Assembly: GCF_014207985.1 (NCBI RefSeq)
Contig: NZ_JACHMI010000001.1
Location: 1,967,001-2,031,000 of the forward strand
DNA from: Nonomuraea rubra
GTDB lineage: Bacteria; Actinomycetota; Actinomycetes; Streptosporangiales; Streptosporangiaceae
Reading direction: 5' to 3'
Length of the DNA: 64,000 bases
Position numbers and translations under genes: made by a program. Below are positions 9,255 to 17,229 of this stretch, one piece after another; the stretch's first letter is position 1, and each line of letters begins with the position of its first letter. Under the pieces are notes generated by a model. That model was not told where the DNA came from. It made no database searches and saw only the letters and a program-made list of their open reading frames with translations.

Positions 9255-10133
9255 TCACGCCGGGGAGGCCAGCTCGCTGTTTTTGACCAGGTACATGAAC
9301 GCTCCGTCGGAGCCCTCGGCGCCGAACATGGCGATCACGACGGGCTTCGCCTTCTTCGGAAGGTCGAACACCAGTACTCTGGTGACCTTTTGGCCGGGGT
9401 TGATCTCGTCGTACAAGCCCTGGCCCGTCTCCAGATTCTGACTGATCGTCGCGTTCGAGTCCACGTTGTACTGCTTGCTGTCGCTGTCCAGGAGGCCTGA
9501 GTCGGTGCCGTCGAACGAGGCAGGGCTGTTGCCGGTGTTCTTCACCAGGACCCGTACGACGACGTAGGAGCCCTGGGCTTTGTGGCTGTCGATGGAACTG
9601 CTCACGGTCTGCTCACGGCTGACGGACACGACCTTCAACGAGAATGGAGGCTCCTTTGTGACAGCACCCAGCGGGATCGGTTTGCGTGCCTGGCTCTTCG
9701 TCGGGCTGGGATCGGCGCCTTCAGGGGACGCGGTGGCGGAGGCGAGCGCCTTGTCGAGCCGCGTTGCCGCGTCGCCCACGGCGCTCACCGTGACGACCAG
9801 TCCCCACGTTGCGAGTCCCATGGAAATGAGGCCGAGGATGGCTCCCGACAATGCCAAGCCACCGTTGGAGGCGGTGCCGCGGCTTGCCCGGGCGCGACCG
9901 ACGAAACCAAAGATCACCGCTAGAAGGCCAAGGGTGCCGGAGGCGAAGAACAGGATCGGAATCACCCCGGTCAGCACTCCGATGATGCCGATGACCAGCG
10001 CGGCGATGCCTAATCCGTTGCGCATCTGCTGATGGTGATGAGGAGGCACCGTTCCGTAGCCGGGAGGCGGTGCGCCATGCGCAGAGGGGTGCACTCTGTT
10101 CGGGTCGTACTGCTGCCCGTAGGGATTGGACAT
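9255..10133 (-). CDS. DUF4190 / DUF4352 envelope protein
   Basis: A 292-residue membrane-anchored protein. The first 35 residues are Pro/Gly/His/Tyr-rich (MSNPYGQQYDPN, PPPGYGTVPPHHHQ). Two transmembrane helices (about 39-65 and 80-115) have the GLGIAALVIGIIGVLTGVIP pattern of DUF4190. The external part carries an Ig-like DUF4352/telokin-type beta domain (YVVVRVLVKNTGNSPASFDG, VTRVLVFDLPKK). Such proteins are exported surface proteins of unknown function. The ATG at 10133 is chosen over the 10172 start because the Pro-rich N-terminus is typical. Confidence 0.75.
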   Translation of the reverse strand: MSNPYGQQYDPNRVHPSAHGAPPPGYGTVPPHHHQQMRNGLGIAALVIGIIGVLTGVIPILFFASGTLGLLAVIFGFVGRARASRGTASNGGLALSGAILGLISMGLATWGLVVTVSAVGDAATRLDKALASATASPEGADPSPTKSQARKPIPLGAVTKEPPFSLKVVSVSREQTVSSSIDSHKAQGSYVVVRVLVKNTGNSPASFDGTDSGLLDSDSKQYNVDSNATISQNLETGQGLYDEINPGQKVTRVLVFDLPKKAKPVVIAMFGAEGSDGAFMYLVKNSELASPA

Positions 10134-10515
10134 GGCGAATCCTCCACGACGAATGAGACGTGACCGTGCCACCGCAGAGTGATTCCATCCCCGTACAGAC
10201 CCTTTGCGATGCGCTTAGCCGATCGTAATGGCACGGTCCAACGAATAACAGGCTCGCGCAACATGTGCTCCAATCGTTGCTGCGCTCAGCCATGACCAGG
10301 CGCCACGTGCAAACGACCAATGATCTCAGCCCATTGCTGGGGAAGGTCTGCTGGAGGGGAACGCGGGACCGGTCACTCGAGCTCGGCCCCTGAGGTCAGT
10401 ACGCGAGATCCTTGCGGGTCACGACGGTCGCCGAATGGTCTTTCTGGCCACCGTTTTCCTGTTCGGGGGATACGGGTTGGGCCATCAAACCCATGCCCGA
10501 AATGATGGATTTGCA
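10134..10515. other. Intergenic region, promoter area of minus-strand gene
   Basis: About 380 bases between two minus-strand genes. No coding frame with actinobacterial codon bias and no family match was seen. The part near 10140-10270 should hold the promoter of the DUF4190/DUF4352 gene. No strong hairpin was found downstream of the HD-GYP gene. Confidence 0.35.
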
Positions 10516-12819
10516 CTACTTTTTGATGCGGGACTGGAGGGTGCTCACGAACGCCTCGACGATCTGAGGATCAAAGGAGCTGCCCGCCCCCTTGCGGAGT
10601 TCCACCACAGCTTCGTGAATGGAGCGTGGGCTCCGGTAGGTGCGGTCGGTCGTCATCGAGTCGAACGCGTCGGCAACGGTAATGGCGCGGGCGATCTGCG
10701 GGATCTCCTCGCCCGCCAGCCCCAGGGGATATCCCCGGCCGTCGAAACGTTCGTGGTGGTGGAGGATGCCCTCAATGGCCCTGGCGATGTGGGGATGGTC
10801 GACAGTGGGGTGGCACGTACCCTCGAAAAGGCGCGACAGCCGGCGGACAATGCTCGCTCCATGCGTGACGTGCATCTTGATGATGGTGAACTCCTCTTCG
10901 GTGAGGGCCCCAGCCTTCAGGTAGACGGCACTGGGAAGCGCGAGCTTGCCGATGTCGTGAAGCAGGGCGGCGAGGCGTGCTGCCTCGACGTCGTCGGGCG
11001 TCATCCTGAGTTGTTGCACGATCATGGCGACGAGCCGAGACATACGTTCGCTGTGATGGCGGAGGTAAGGGTCTTTGAGCTGCATGGCCGAAGTCAGCGC
11101 TTGAGCAACATCTGTCGTGAAAGTCCGCGCAACGTCGGCTCCGGATGTGTGGTGCCACAGCGCCTGTGCTTCCTCGGCTTGGCCCTGACCGATGAGCAGT
11201 CCCGTCAATCGTACGGCGGCGGACCGGTCGCCTGCTTCTGCCTGGCGGCGCCACATGGTGACTGTTGCCGCGGTCCTGTCTTGCTCGCCTTGCATGTCTG
11301 CCAGCGCCGCGACAGCGGACCGGTCGCCTGCTTCCGCTCGATCACGCCATATCGCCACGGCTTCCTGCTTGCGACCTTGGCTGATCAGCAGAGTGCTCAG
11401 GAGGCTGATCGCCTGGCTGTTGCTGTTGTTGATGGCCTGGCGGTAGAGGAGTTCGGCGTACTGGTCCAGGAGGCGGGTTTGCGCGGAGTAGGCCGTCCGG
11501 GACTGATCGCTGGAGTCGGTGAGGTGGTCGATCATGGCCTGCCAACAGGTGGCGGGCACTTGGAGAAGACGGCGCTGCTGTTCGGCGTGTTGTTGCAGGT
11601 AGTCGGCGACCAGATAGCCGCTGATATGCCCCATGGTGGTCTGGTCGGAGACCGGGGCGAGTGCGGCGGCGGCACCACTGAGGGTGGTTGTGGCATAGGC
11701 CAGCGCTGTTTCGAACCAGCCGGCTGGTGCTGCGGCGCGCTGGCGAGGATCGCAGTAGCCGGGCGCGGCGGCTCGTAACAGGCCCTCGCTGATGGGTGAG
11801 ATGACGCCGAGACGGGTGGCATCGATCGCGGCGTTCAGGACGGCGGCGGCGTAGGGGTCAGCCGCGCTCCAGCGGTCCACCAGTTGCGGAGCCGCAGCTA
11901 TCGTCTGGGTGAGCCCGTAGTCTGCCGATTGCAGGGCAACTGCGATGCGCCGGTCCCCGGCATCCGCGGCAGCCTGTGCTCTTGCCTGCTCGGCGACGCC
12001 GAATGAGGCCGGGAGGTGGACGACATCGGCCAGATCGAGCAGTTCGCGTTCGGTCGCGTATGGATCGGACCGGTGAGATGCCGGGAACGCTGTGTAGGTG
12101 GTGTAGCGCTCGGGCCACAAGGTGGCGATCATCACTGTCCGAGCGTGCAGCAACGTGCGTACGGTCGCGGCCTGCAGACCGGTCGATCCACCTAGATAAC
12201 GCTGCAGTTCGTCCAGCCATACCACCAGGCGACCAGGGGGTGCTGTGGCGGCCTGCCGGATCTGCGCCGCATCCGCCGGATGCCACAGCCACCACTGCGG
12301 CACGACCGCCTGCAGCGCCTCAATGGCGCAGCGGGTCTTACCCACAGAGGAGCCGCCTACCAGGAGGACCATCCCACCCCTCGCGGCCGCTTTGCTCACC
12401 AGGGCGCGCACGCCATCGGGGCTGAGGTCGACATCACGCGCCACGTAAGCAGGCAGGTCGCCGACCGCGTCATCTACCCTGATCGCGGCATGTACGCCGA
12501 GTCGGCGCTGATCCGCACGGTTCACCCGCACTGCGTCCGGCAGGCCCTGGGGAGCGCTCGACGCGACTCGCTGCCGAGCGGCGTGCCAGGCCGCTCGCTG
12601 ATCGCGCACCACGCCGCACGCGCGCAGGTATCGCTCCAGCGTCTCCTGCGTCGGCAGCGTCGCACCTGACAGGAGATTGTTCAGAGTGCTCGACGGGAGC
12701 GTGTCCGGTCTCGCTGCCTTGGCCAACTCGCTGTAGGAGCGGCTCTCCCGCAGCTGATCAAGGGCTTGGGCAAGCTCGCTCAACGTCTCGACCGTGACTG
12801 GGTCAGGTGTAACGGCCAT
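10516..12819 (-). CDS. HTH - STAND-like NTPase - HD-GYP phosphodiesterase fusion
   Basis: A 767-residue multidomain protein. Residues 10-80 form a helix-turn-helix-like region (YSELAKAARPDTLPSSTLNN, then LSGATLPTQETLERYLRACG), as found at the start of many actinobacterial STAND proteins. Residues 130-400 are a P-loop NTPase: Walker A GGSSVGKTR (155-163) and Walker B LVVWLDEL (198-205). Residues 440-580 contain Sel1/TPR-like repeats (RAEAGDRSAVAALADMQGEQ). Residues 590-767 are an HD-GYP domain with LLHDIGK (H621-D622), HHERFDGRGYP (GYP at 696-698) and ADAFDSMTTDR. HD-GYP domains hydrolyse cyclic dinucleotides, so this could link NTPase signalling to second-messenger turnover. Coupling of the two is inference. 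Confidence 0.85.
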   Translation of the reverse strand: MAVTPDPVTVETLSELAQALDQLRESRSYSELAKAARPDTLPSSTLNNLLSGATLPTQETLERYLRACGVVRDQRAAWHAARQRVASSAPQGLPDAVRVNRADQRRLGVHAAIRVDDAVGDLPAYVARDVDLSPDGVRALVSKAAARGGMVLLVGGSSVGKTRCAIEALQAVVPQWWLWHPADAAQIRQAATAPPGRLVVWLDELQRYLGGSTGLQAATVRTLLHARTVMIATLWPERYTTYTAFPASHRSDPYATERELLDLADVVHLPASFGVAEQARAQAAADAGDRRIAVALQSADYGLTQTIAAAPQLVDRWSAADPYAAAVLNAAIDATRLGVISPISEGLLRAAAPGYCDPRQRAAAPAGWFETALAYATTTLSGAAAALAPVSDQTTMGHISGYLVADYLQQHAEQQRRLLQVPATCWQAMIDHLTDSSDQSRTAYSAQTRLLDQYAELLYRQAINNSNSQAISLLSTLLISQGRKQEAVAIWRDRAEAGDRSAVAALADMQGEQDRTAATVTMWRRQAEAGDRSAAVRLTGLLIGQGQAEEAQALWHHTSGADVARTFTTDVAQALTSAMQLKDPYLRHHSERMSRLVAMIVQQLRMTPDDVEAARLAALLHDIGKLALPSAVYLKAGALTEEEFTIIKMHVTHGASIVRRLSRLFEGTCHPTVDHPHIARAIEGILHHHERFDGRGYPLGLAGEEIPQIARAITVADAFDSMTTDRTYRSPRSIHEAVVELRKGAGSSFDPQIVEAFVSTLQSRIKK

Positions 12820-12918
12820 TGTAGGCTCCGGCTGGTCAGTTCCCGCCTGCGTGCGTTTGCCACAAGACAGTCGGGAGCGGCGGACGTCCTGTCTTGCAGT
12901 ATCACCCGCTGGTGAAGA

Positions 12919-13071
12919 TCACGCCGGTCGCTCACCCTCTGCGCATTCATCGGCAGGCTTGCTTTCCCCCCGAGGTGGATGAGATACAACTGGACGCCGG
13001 GCGGCGATGAGAGCAGCGACCAGGTTGAGAGTGGCCACGGCCAGAGGAAGAAGGGCGAGCAGGAGATCCAT
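12919..13071 (-). CDS. Small single-pass membrane protein
   Basis: A 50-residue frame, MDLLLALLPLAVATLNLVAA followed by LIAARRPVVSHPPR and an acidic tail. It has one hydrophobic helix (residues 2-23), a basic stop-transfer segment (AARR) and a short charged cytoplasmic end. GGAGCG lies about eight bases before the ATG. It sits 100 bases before the HD-GYP fusion gene on the same strand. The family is unknown and small size limits certainty. Confidence 0.4.
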   Translation of the reverse strand: MDLLLALLPLAVATLNLVAALIAARRPVVSHPPRGESKPADECAEGERPA

Positions 13072-13280
13072 GACGTTCGCTCCAGACTTTCGCACGGCTG
13101 GGTGCACGGCGCTTCGCCCTCAAGCACAATCCGCCAACGGTGGGTTCGGCACTCCATCCGGACCTGTTCGGATGAACATCTCGATTGATTGCAAGTTCGG
13201 GCAGACCGGATGGGCCCCAGGGGTGTATTCAGAGCGGGGATCGGCGAGTCCGGTGCTGTCCGTCGTGTATGGCCGAAGAC

Positions 13281-13800
13281 TCATGTAGCCGGTTCAAGAC
13301 CGTCATTGCCGACGTCCACCTGGTGGGGACCGCCGTGCCTGCTTGGTCGTTCCGAGTTGGGGGGATCGGTGGGTGGGCCGAGTGGGGAGTCGTTGGCCAG
13401 GTCCAAGTCGGCGGCGAGGATGGTGAGGACTTGGATCATGACCTGCGGCGCCAGCTCGTACTCGCCGCACCGCCGTTGTGTGATCAGCCTGGCGCTGTGC
13501 AGTGGGCGCAGGTGATGGTAGAACTGGCCGCCGGTCTGCTCGCCGCCGAGGGACTCCAGGACGTCGGTGGTGGTGCACCGGCCCCGTCGTACGAGCGTGG
13601 TGAGCGGGGCCAGTTTCGGCCGGCTGCCCAGGGACTCCAGGATGCCGGCCACCGGGCCCACTCGGCAGACAGCAGTTCGGCGAGAGAGTGCTGTCTGTCC
13701 CACAGAGTCTCGCTGGCGGCCAGCCGTGCGGCTCCGACGTAGCCCACCGTTCCGAGGTTGTCCTCCGTTGTCCTCCTCTTGCGCCTGGCGGAGCATGCCG
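13281..13800 (-). pseudogene. ArsR-type winged-helix regulator, frameshifted
   Basis: Minus-strand frames add up to an ArsR-like regulator. GYVGAARLAASETLWDRQHS, LAELLSAEWARV, VAGILESLGSRPKLAPLTTL, CTTTDVLESLGG, EQTGGQFYHHLRPLHSARL and YELAPQVMIQVLTILAADL appear in order but in two frames, with breaks near 13745 and 13630. The winged helix is recognisable (EQTGGQFYHHLRPL is the recognition helix region). The 5' end is lost near the left end of the adjacent IS5-type element, so it is probably non-functional. Confidence 0.6.
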
Positions 13801-13856
13801 GTGGCGGTCGCGGTGAGGGGCGGCGGCTCCGGAGGGCGTCGCGGTAGAACTACAGT

Positions 13857-14770
13857 GAGGCTTTTCCAACCTGATCGCGCTGGTCAGCGGGGGCGGCGCG
13901 AGGACGGGTTGGCATGAGAAGAGGCTCTCGGTAAGACAGCAGTCGACCAAGATCCGATGCCTCTACCGGAGAGCCTCGTTGCTGTCTTACCCTGCCGCGA
14001 TTCCGCTGTCCAATCACACCCTGATCCGGCTGGCCGAACTGATCCGCGCCCGGCGTGCCGAGCGCCGCTGCCGGTGGCGGCGCCTGGACCCATCCCGGCA
14101 AGCCCTGCTCGTGCTCGCCCATCTGCGCAACGGCGACACCTACGCGCGTCTGGCCTCGGGCTTCGCCATCGGCACCAGCACCGCCTGGCGCTACGTCCGT
14201 GAGGCGACCGACCTGCTCGCCATGCTCGCCGACGATGTGCACGCCGCCGCCTTACGCGCCGGCCGGCTGGCCTACGCCATCCTGGACGGCACCCTGATCC
14301 CGATCGACCGGCTGGCCGACGAACGGCCGTACTACTCCGGCAAACACCGATGCCACGGCGTGAACGTGCAGGTCCTGGCCGATCCGGCCGGCCGCCTCGT
14401 CTGGGCCTCACCTGCGATGCCCGGCGCCACGCATGACTTGACCGCGGCACGCGCCACCGGCCTGATCGACGCGCTGACCACCACAGGCGTACAGACCTTC
14501 GCCGACAAGGGATACCAAGGCGCAGGCGGCAGCATCCGCACGCCGTTCAAAGGCCATCGACTGCGGCCACCGCTGTCACGCCATCAGCGCTCGGTCAACC
14601 GCGCACACGCCCGCATCCGCGCCTGCGGCGAACGCGCCGTCGCCACCTTGAAGACCTGGAAAGTCCTGACCCGCCTGCGCTGCTGCCCGCACCGCGCCAC
14701 CACCATCGTGCAGGCCATCCTCGTCCTGCAACTCATCGAAGAGGGCCGCTACGCAGGATGAAAAGCGCTC
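13857..14770 (+). mobile_element. IS5-type insertion element
   Basis: The element carries one transposase gene. Imperfect terminal inverted repeats are visible: left GAGGCTTTTCCAACCTGA and, on the opposite strand at the right end, GAGCGCTTTTCATCCTGC. I cannot define a target duplication with confidence. The insertion removed the 3' end of the minus-strand CTD9 gene on its right. Its left neighbour is the ArsR-like remnant, which is not the missing part of that gene, so a deletion accompanied or followed insertion. Confidence 0.7.
13979..14761 (+). CDS. IS5-family DDE transposase (DDE_Tnp_4 type)
   Basis: A 260-residue transposase. An N-terminal HTH (about residues 38-75: LDPSRQALLVLAHLRNGDTY, ARLASGFAIGTSTAWRYV) is followed by the DDE core. 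First Asp in AILDGTLIPIDRL, second Asp in GATHDLTAAR, and Glu in RIRACGERAVATLKTWKVL. The start is TTG at 13979, supported because MLSYPAAI is the normal N-terminus of this group. Unusually, the start codon lies inside an inverted repeat (13921-13991). The protein looks full length, so the element may be active. Confidence 0.85.
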   Translation: MLSYPAAIPLSNHTLIRLAELIRARRAERRCRWRRLDPSRQALLVLAHLRNGDTYARLASGFAIGTSTAWRYVREATDLLAMLADDVHAAALRAGRLAYAILDGTLIPIDRLADERPYYSGKHRCHGVNVQVLADPAGRLVWASPAMPGATHDLTAARATGLIDALTTTGVQTFADKGYQGAGGSIRTPFKGHRLRPPLSRHQRSVNRAHARIRACGERAVATLKTWKVLTRLRCCPHRATTIVQAILVLQLIEEGRYAG

Positions 14771-15676
14771 CTTGAAGATGTCACACTCTCCGAAGAAGTA
14801 CATCAGGACGACGAGTGCGTTCAGCTCCATAGGGGATCGTTGCGAGGCGTTGCCGAGGATGTGTCGTTCCAGCTCCCACAGGATGTCGTCCGCAGGGCCC
14901 AGGGTCTCGATGATCATCTCGTAGTGCGCGCGAAAGCCCGCCGCGACCTCGTCTCGCTCGTTGGGGTCTCGCCGCCCGCGGTAGTAGTCCTCCACGTGGC
15001 TGACATATGGCAGGGCAAGCCGCATGCGATGCCTCACGTCCCAGGAGAACCCGTTGTAGTCCATCTTCGTCAGCGGTGGCCGGGGGAGGGGCGGCAGGTC
15101 TTCGAGTGGACGGCGATACTGTGCGAGATGATCCAGCAAGGGAACTAGTTCCTCCAGCACAACGCCGACAACCACCGACTGCGCCGGAAACGGGCCTAGA
15201 AAGTCTTCGACCTGCCACTTCTCCATCCTGCAGAACTGTGTGTAGAAGTGGTTACGCCCGAAGTTCTCGAAGGCCAGCTGCGGATGGTCGTTCCGCGCCG
15301 CAGCGAGCAGGCTCGCCACCTGCGGGTGGAGGCCCCTCCGGTCGTTGTGGACGAAGACGAATGTACTGAACTCCTCCGCGCGCTTCTTGATGGCCTTGCT
15401 CAGATCGTCTTCGAATTTATCCGAGATATGTCTCGGCACCACCGTCTGCGGCGCGTAACACGCGTAGAGCTTGCTGCCACAGAGGAGAAGACCGTCGGCG
15501 CCCTGGTCGCCAAGTCGGCCAGCGGTACGAACGTTGAGAAAGCTCGGATCTGATGTGCTCATAACTCGATGGAAGAACTCCTCGAACGCTTCGCCATGAA
15601 GCTCATCGAGTTTCGAGTTGAGCATGAACCTGATCGACGAGCGCTCCCAAATCTCCACGCACTCCTCCATCGACAT
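14771..15676 (-). pseudogene. ABC-three-component system protein (REase-like + CTD9), 3' truncated by IS
   Basis: About 302 codons remain. The N-terminal part (residues 20-120: ELHGEAFEEFFHRVM, GDQGADGLLLCGSKLYACY) has the restriction-endonuclease-like start seen in ABC-3C effectors, with GxQGxDG and a following strand. Residues about 205-302 (KMDYNGFSWDVRHRMRLAL, then YVSHVEDYYRG and ALVVLMYFFGECDIFKE) correspond to the C-terminal CTD9 domain described for ABC-three-component conflict systems. The coding frame runs into the right end of the IS5-type element at 14770 and loses its natural end. No partner ABC ATPase is nearby. A dead defence-gene remnant is the best reading. Confidence 0.6.
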
Positions 15677-15959
15677 ACCCTTGGCGCGGCTCGCGAACCG
15701 GCGGACACTCCTGACCTTAAGGAGAGTAGCCCCATTCCGGCTCGAACGTCATCGAGTTCCAATGCCGAACAGGCCCGATGACCCCTTTGCGGCTATATGG
15801 CTTCGTGCGTGTGTGACCCTCCGGGCCGGGCACCATCGCCTCGTCCCCCGGCAAACAGAAAGCGACCTGGTAGGAGCCAGCGCATCGGCCGCTACGACGA
15901 TCCGGACAACTCTTCTGCTGTGCCGCACCTGAACACGGGGCGACTCGCCTGCGTCCGCC

Positions 15960-16175
15960 GTTCGTGAGCGGCGGCCCCTCGTTACGGGCAGCGCTCCAAG
16001 CCACCCCTACTTCATCATCCACAACGGACGCCGCTACGGCTCCAAGGCGATCGCCGGCGTGGCTCTTTGCGGCGTCAACGGGCACGCGCTTCGCGCAACG
16101 GAGTTCTCCGGAGGGGCCGCATGGTCGGCAGGGTCCTCGGCCACCTCGGTTTCCTGGTCCGCCCATACCAAGACG
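15960..16175 (+). pseudogene. ScoMcrA-like N-terminal head-domain remnant
   Basis: Plus-strand reading near 16005-16110 gives YFIIHNGRRYGSKAIAGVAL and HALRATEFSGG; after a frameshift near 16115 it continues as VGRVLGHLGFLVRP. This is the pattern of the N-terminal head domain of ScoMcrA-type modification-dependent restriction enzymes (LVHxGRxYDSKAIxGVA, then LRxxxFSGG, then VLRRLGF). The sulfur-binding and HNH parts are absent here. It is a fragment in a stretch of degraded mobile DNA. Confidence 0.5.
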
Positions 16176-16269
16176 CATCACCTGCCGAGGCGCTCCTGCA
16201 GATGATCAGCGACCTCGACACCGCCGTCTCGAACGGCCGCCCCAAGCGTCACGATGCGCTCACCCCATG

Positions 16270-16555
16270 TGGGCCCTCGGCCGAGCGGCACACCGAGCCG
16301 GACGCCGGGACTTGGGCATCAACCGCAAGACCCTGCGCGTGCGGGTGAAGGAGGCCCGCGCGAACGGAACGGCAGAGGCCAAGAAAGACGGTCCTGGTCA
16401 AGCGGCCGGTGCGGGGTCGGCTATCGTCCGACGACGTGCTGGAAGAGGAGAGCAAGCAGTTCAACGCCCGGATCCGGGAGCTGGAGCTGGAGCGCGACAT
16501 CCTACGCCGGGCGGCAAAGTATGTCGCCGGCGAGACGCGCGCTGTGAGGCGTTGA
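16270..16555 (+). mobile_element. IS3-family orfA remnant
   Basis: The readable part is DLGINRKTLRVRVKEARANG, then after a frame change EESKQFNARIRELELERDIL and RRAAKYVAGETR. This is the HTH plus coiled-coil end of an IS3-type orfA. orfB is absent; the next sequence is the 3' end of the minus-strand lipoprotein gene. Confidence 0.6.
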
Positions 16556-16587
16556 TGGTCCGTATGAAGGTGCTCGTGTGGGATGGA

Positions 16588-17229
16588 TCATTGGACGTAT
16601 TGCTGTGGGCAGTCTGGGCCGTGCCGTGGGCTGCATACAGCGATGGTGTTCACCCATCGGTCGGTGTAAGTGTGGCCCTTGTAGGTGTATGCGACCTCCA
16701 CGTGCGTGCGACTGGTTCGGCCGGTGGCTTGGGTGACGCGCAGCCCGATCAGCAGTTCGTGTCCCTTCTTGCGAGGGCGGCCCTGCTCGGCGGGCAGCAC
16801 GTAACCCTCGGCCGGGGAAAGCGGGCCCAGACCCTCTGTGCGCGGCGGAAAGCCGGTCAACGCCTGCTGCATGGTGTATTTGCGCGCGTATCCCGCGATC
16901 CGGGCACCGACTTGGCGCAGCCCGTTCCCCTCGAGGACGGTCGTGACCCGGGTGATGGTGACCGGTGCGTCGCCGAAGTTGTAGAGCACCACCCAGCCGT
17001 CGGTGAACACCGTTCCTCGGTCGTAGCGCAGTGCGTACCCCGTGGGAGGGGCCGATTTCAGTGGTCCCTGGCCGACCCGGCGGGAGGCATCCACCCGTCC
17101 GTCGTCGCCAGGGGTGGCGACAGACGCAGGACCGGGTGCGCTCGTACACGCCGCGAGGGGCAGGCAGAGGAAGAGGCCGACGGCCCGCACACGGGTGCGC
17201 GGGCCGGGCCGTTGAGGCATCGGGGTCAC
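16588..17229 (-). CDS. Putative lipoprotein, second gene of a secreted pair
   Basis: A 213-residue exported protein. The signal sequence ends in a lipobox (VGLFLCLPLAAC, Cys about residue 28), so it is expected to be lipid-anchored outside the membrane. The mature part is beta-rich (WVVLYNFGDAPVTITRVTTV, HVEVAYTYKGHTYTDRW). No enzymatic motif is seen. The start GTG at 17229 follows the preceding stop by no spare base, with an ATG at 17220 as alternative. It therefore forms an operon with the upstream secreted protein, and the two probably act together at the cell surface. Confidence 0.65.
   Translation of the reverse strand: MTPMPQRPGPRTRVRAVGLFLCLPLAACTSAPGPASVATPGDDGRVDASRRVGQGPLKSAPPTGYALRYDRGTVFTDGWVVLYNFGDAPVTITRVTTVLEGNGLRQVGARIAGYARKYTMQQALTGFPPRTEGLGPLSPAEGYVLPAEQGRPRKKGHELLIGLRVTQATGRTSRTHVEVAYTYKGHTYTDRWVNTIAVCSPRHGPDCPQQYVQ

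Noticed and set aside
10435..11778. A 447-codon plus-strand frame
   Set aside because: It is the shadow of the HD-GYP fusion gene, whose motifs are unambiguous on the minus strand.
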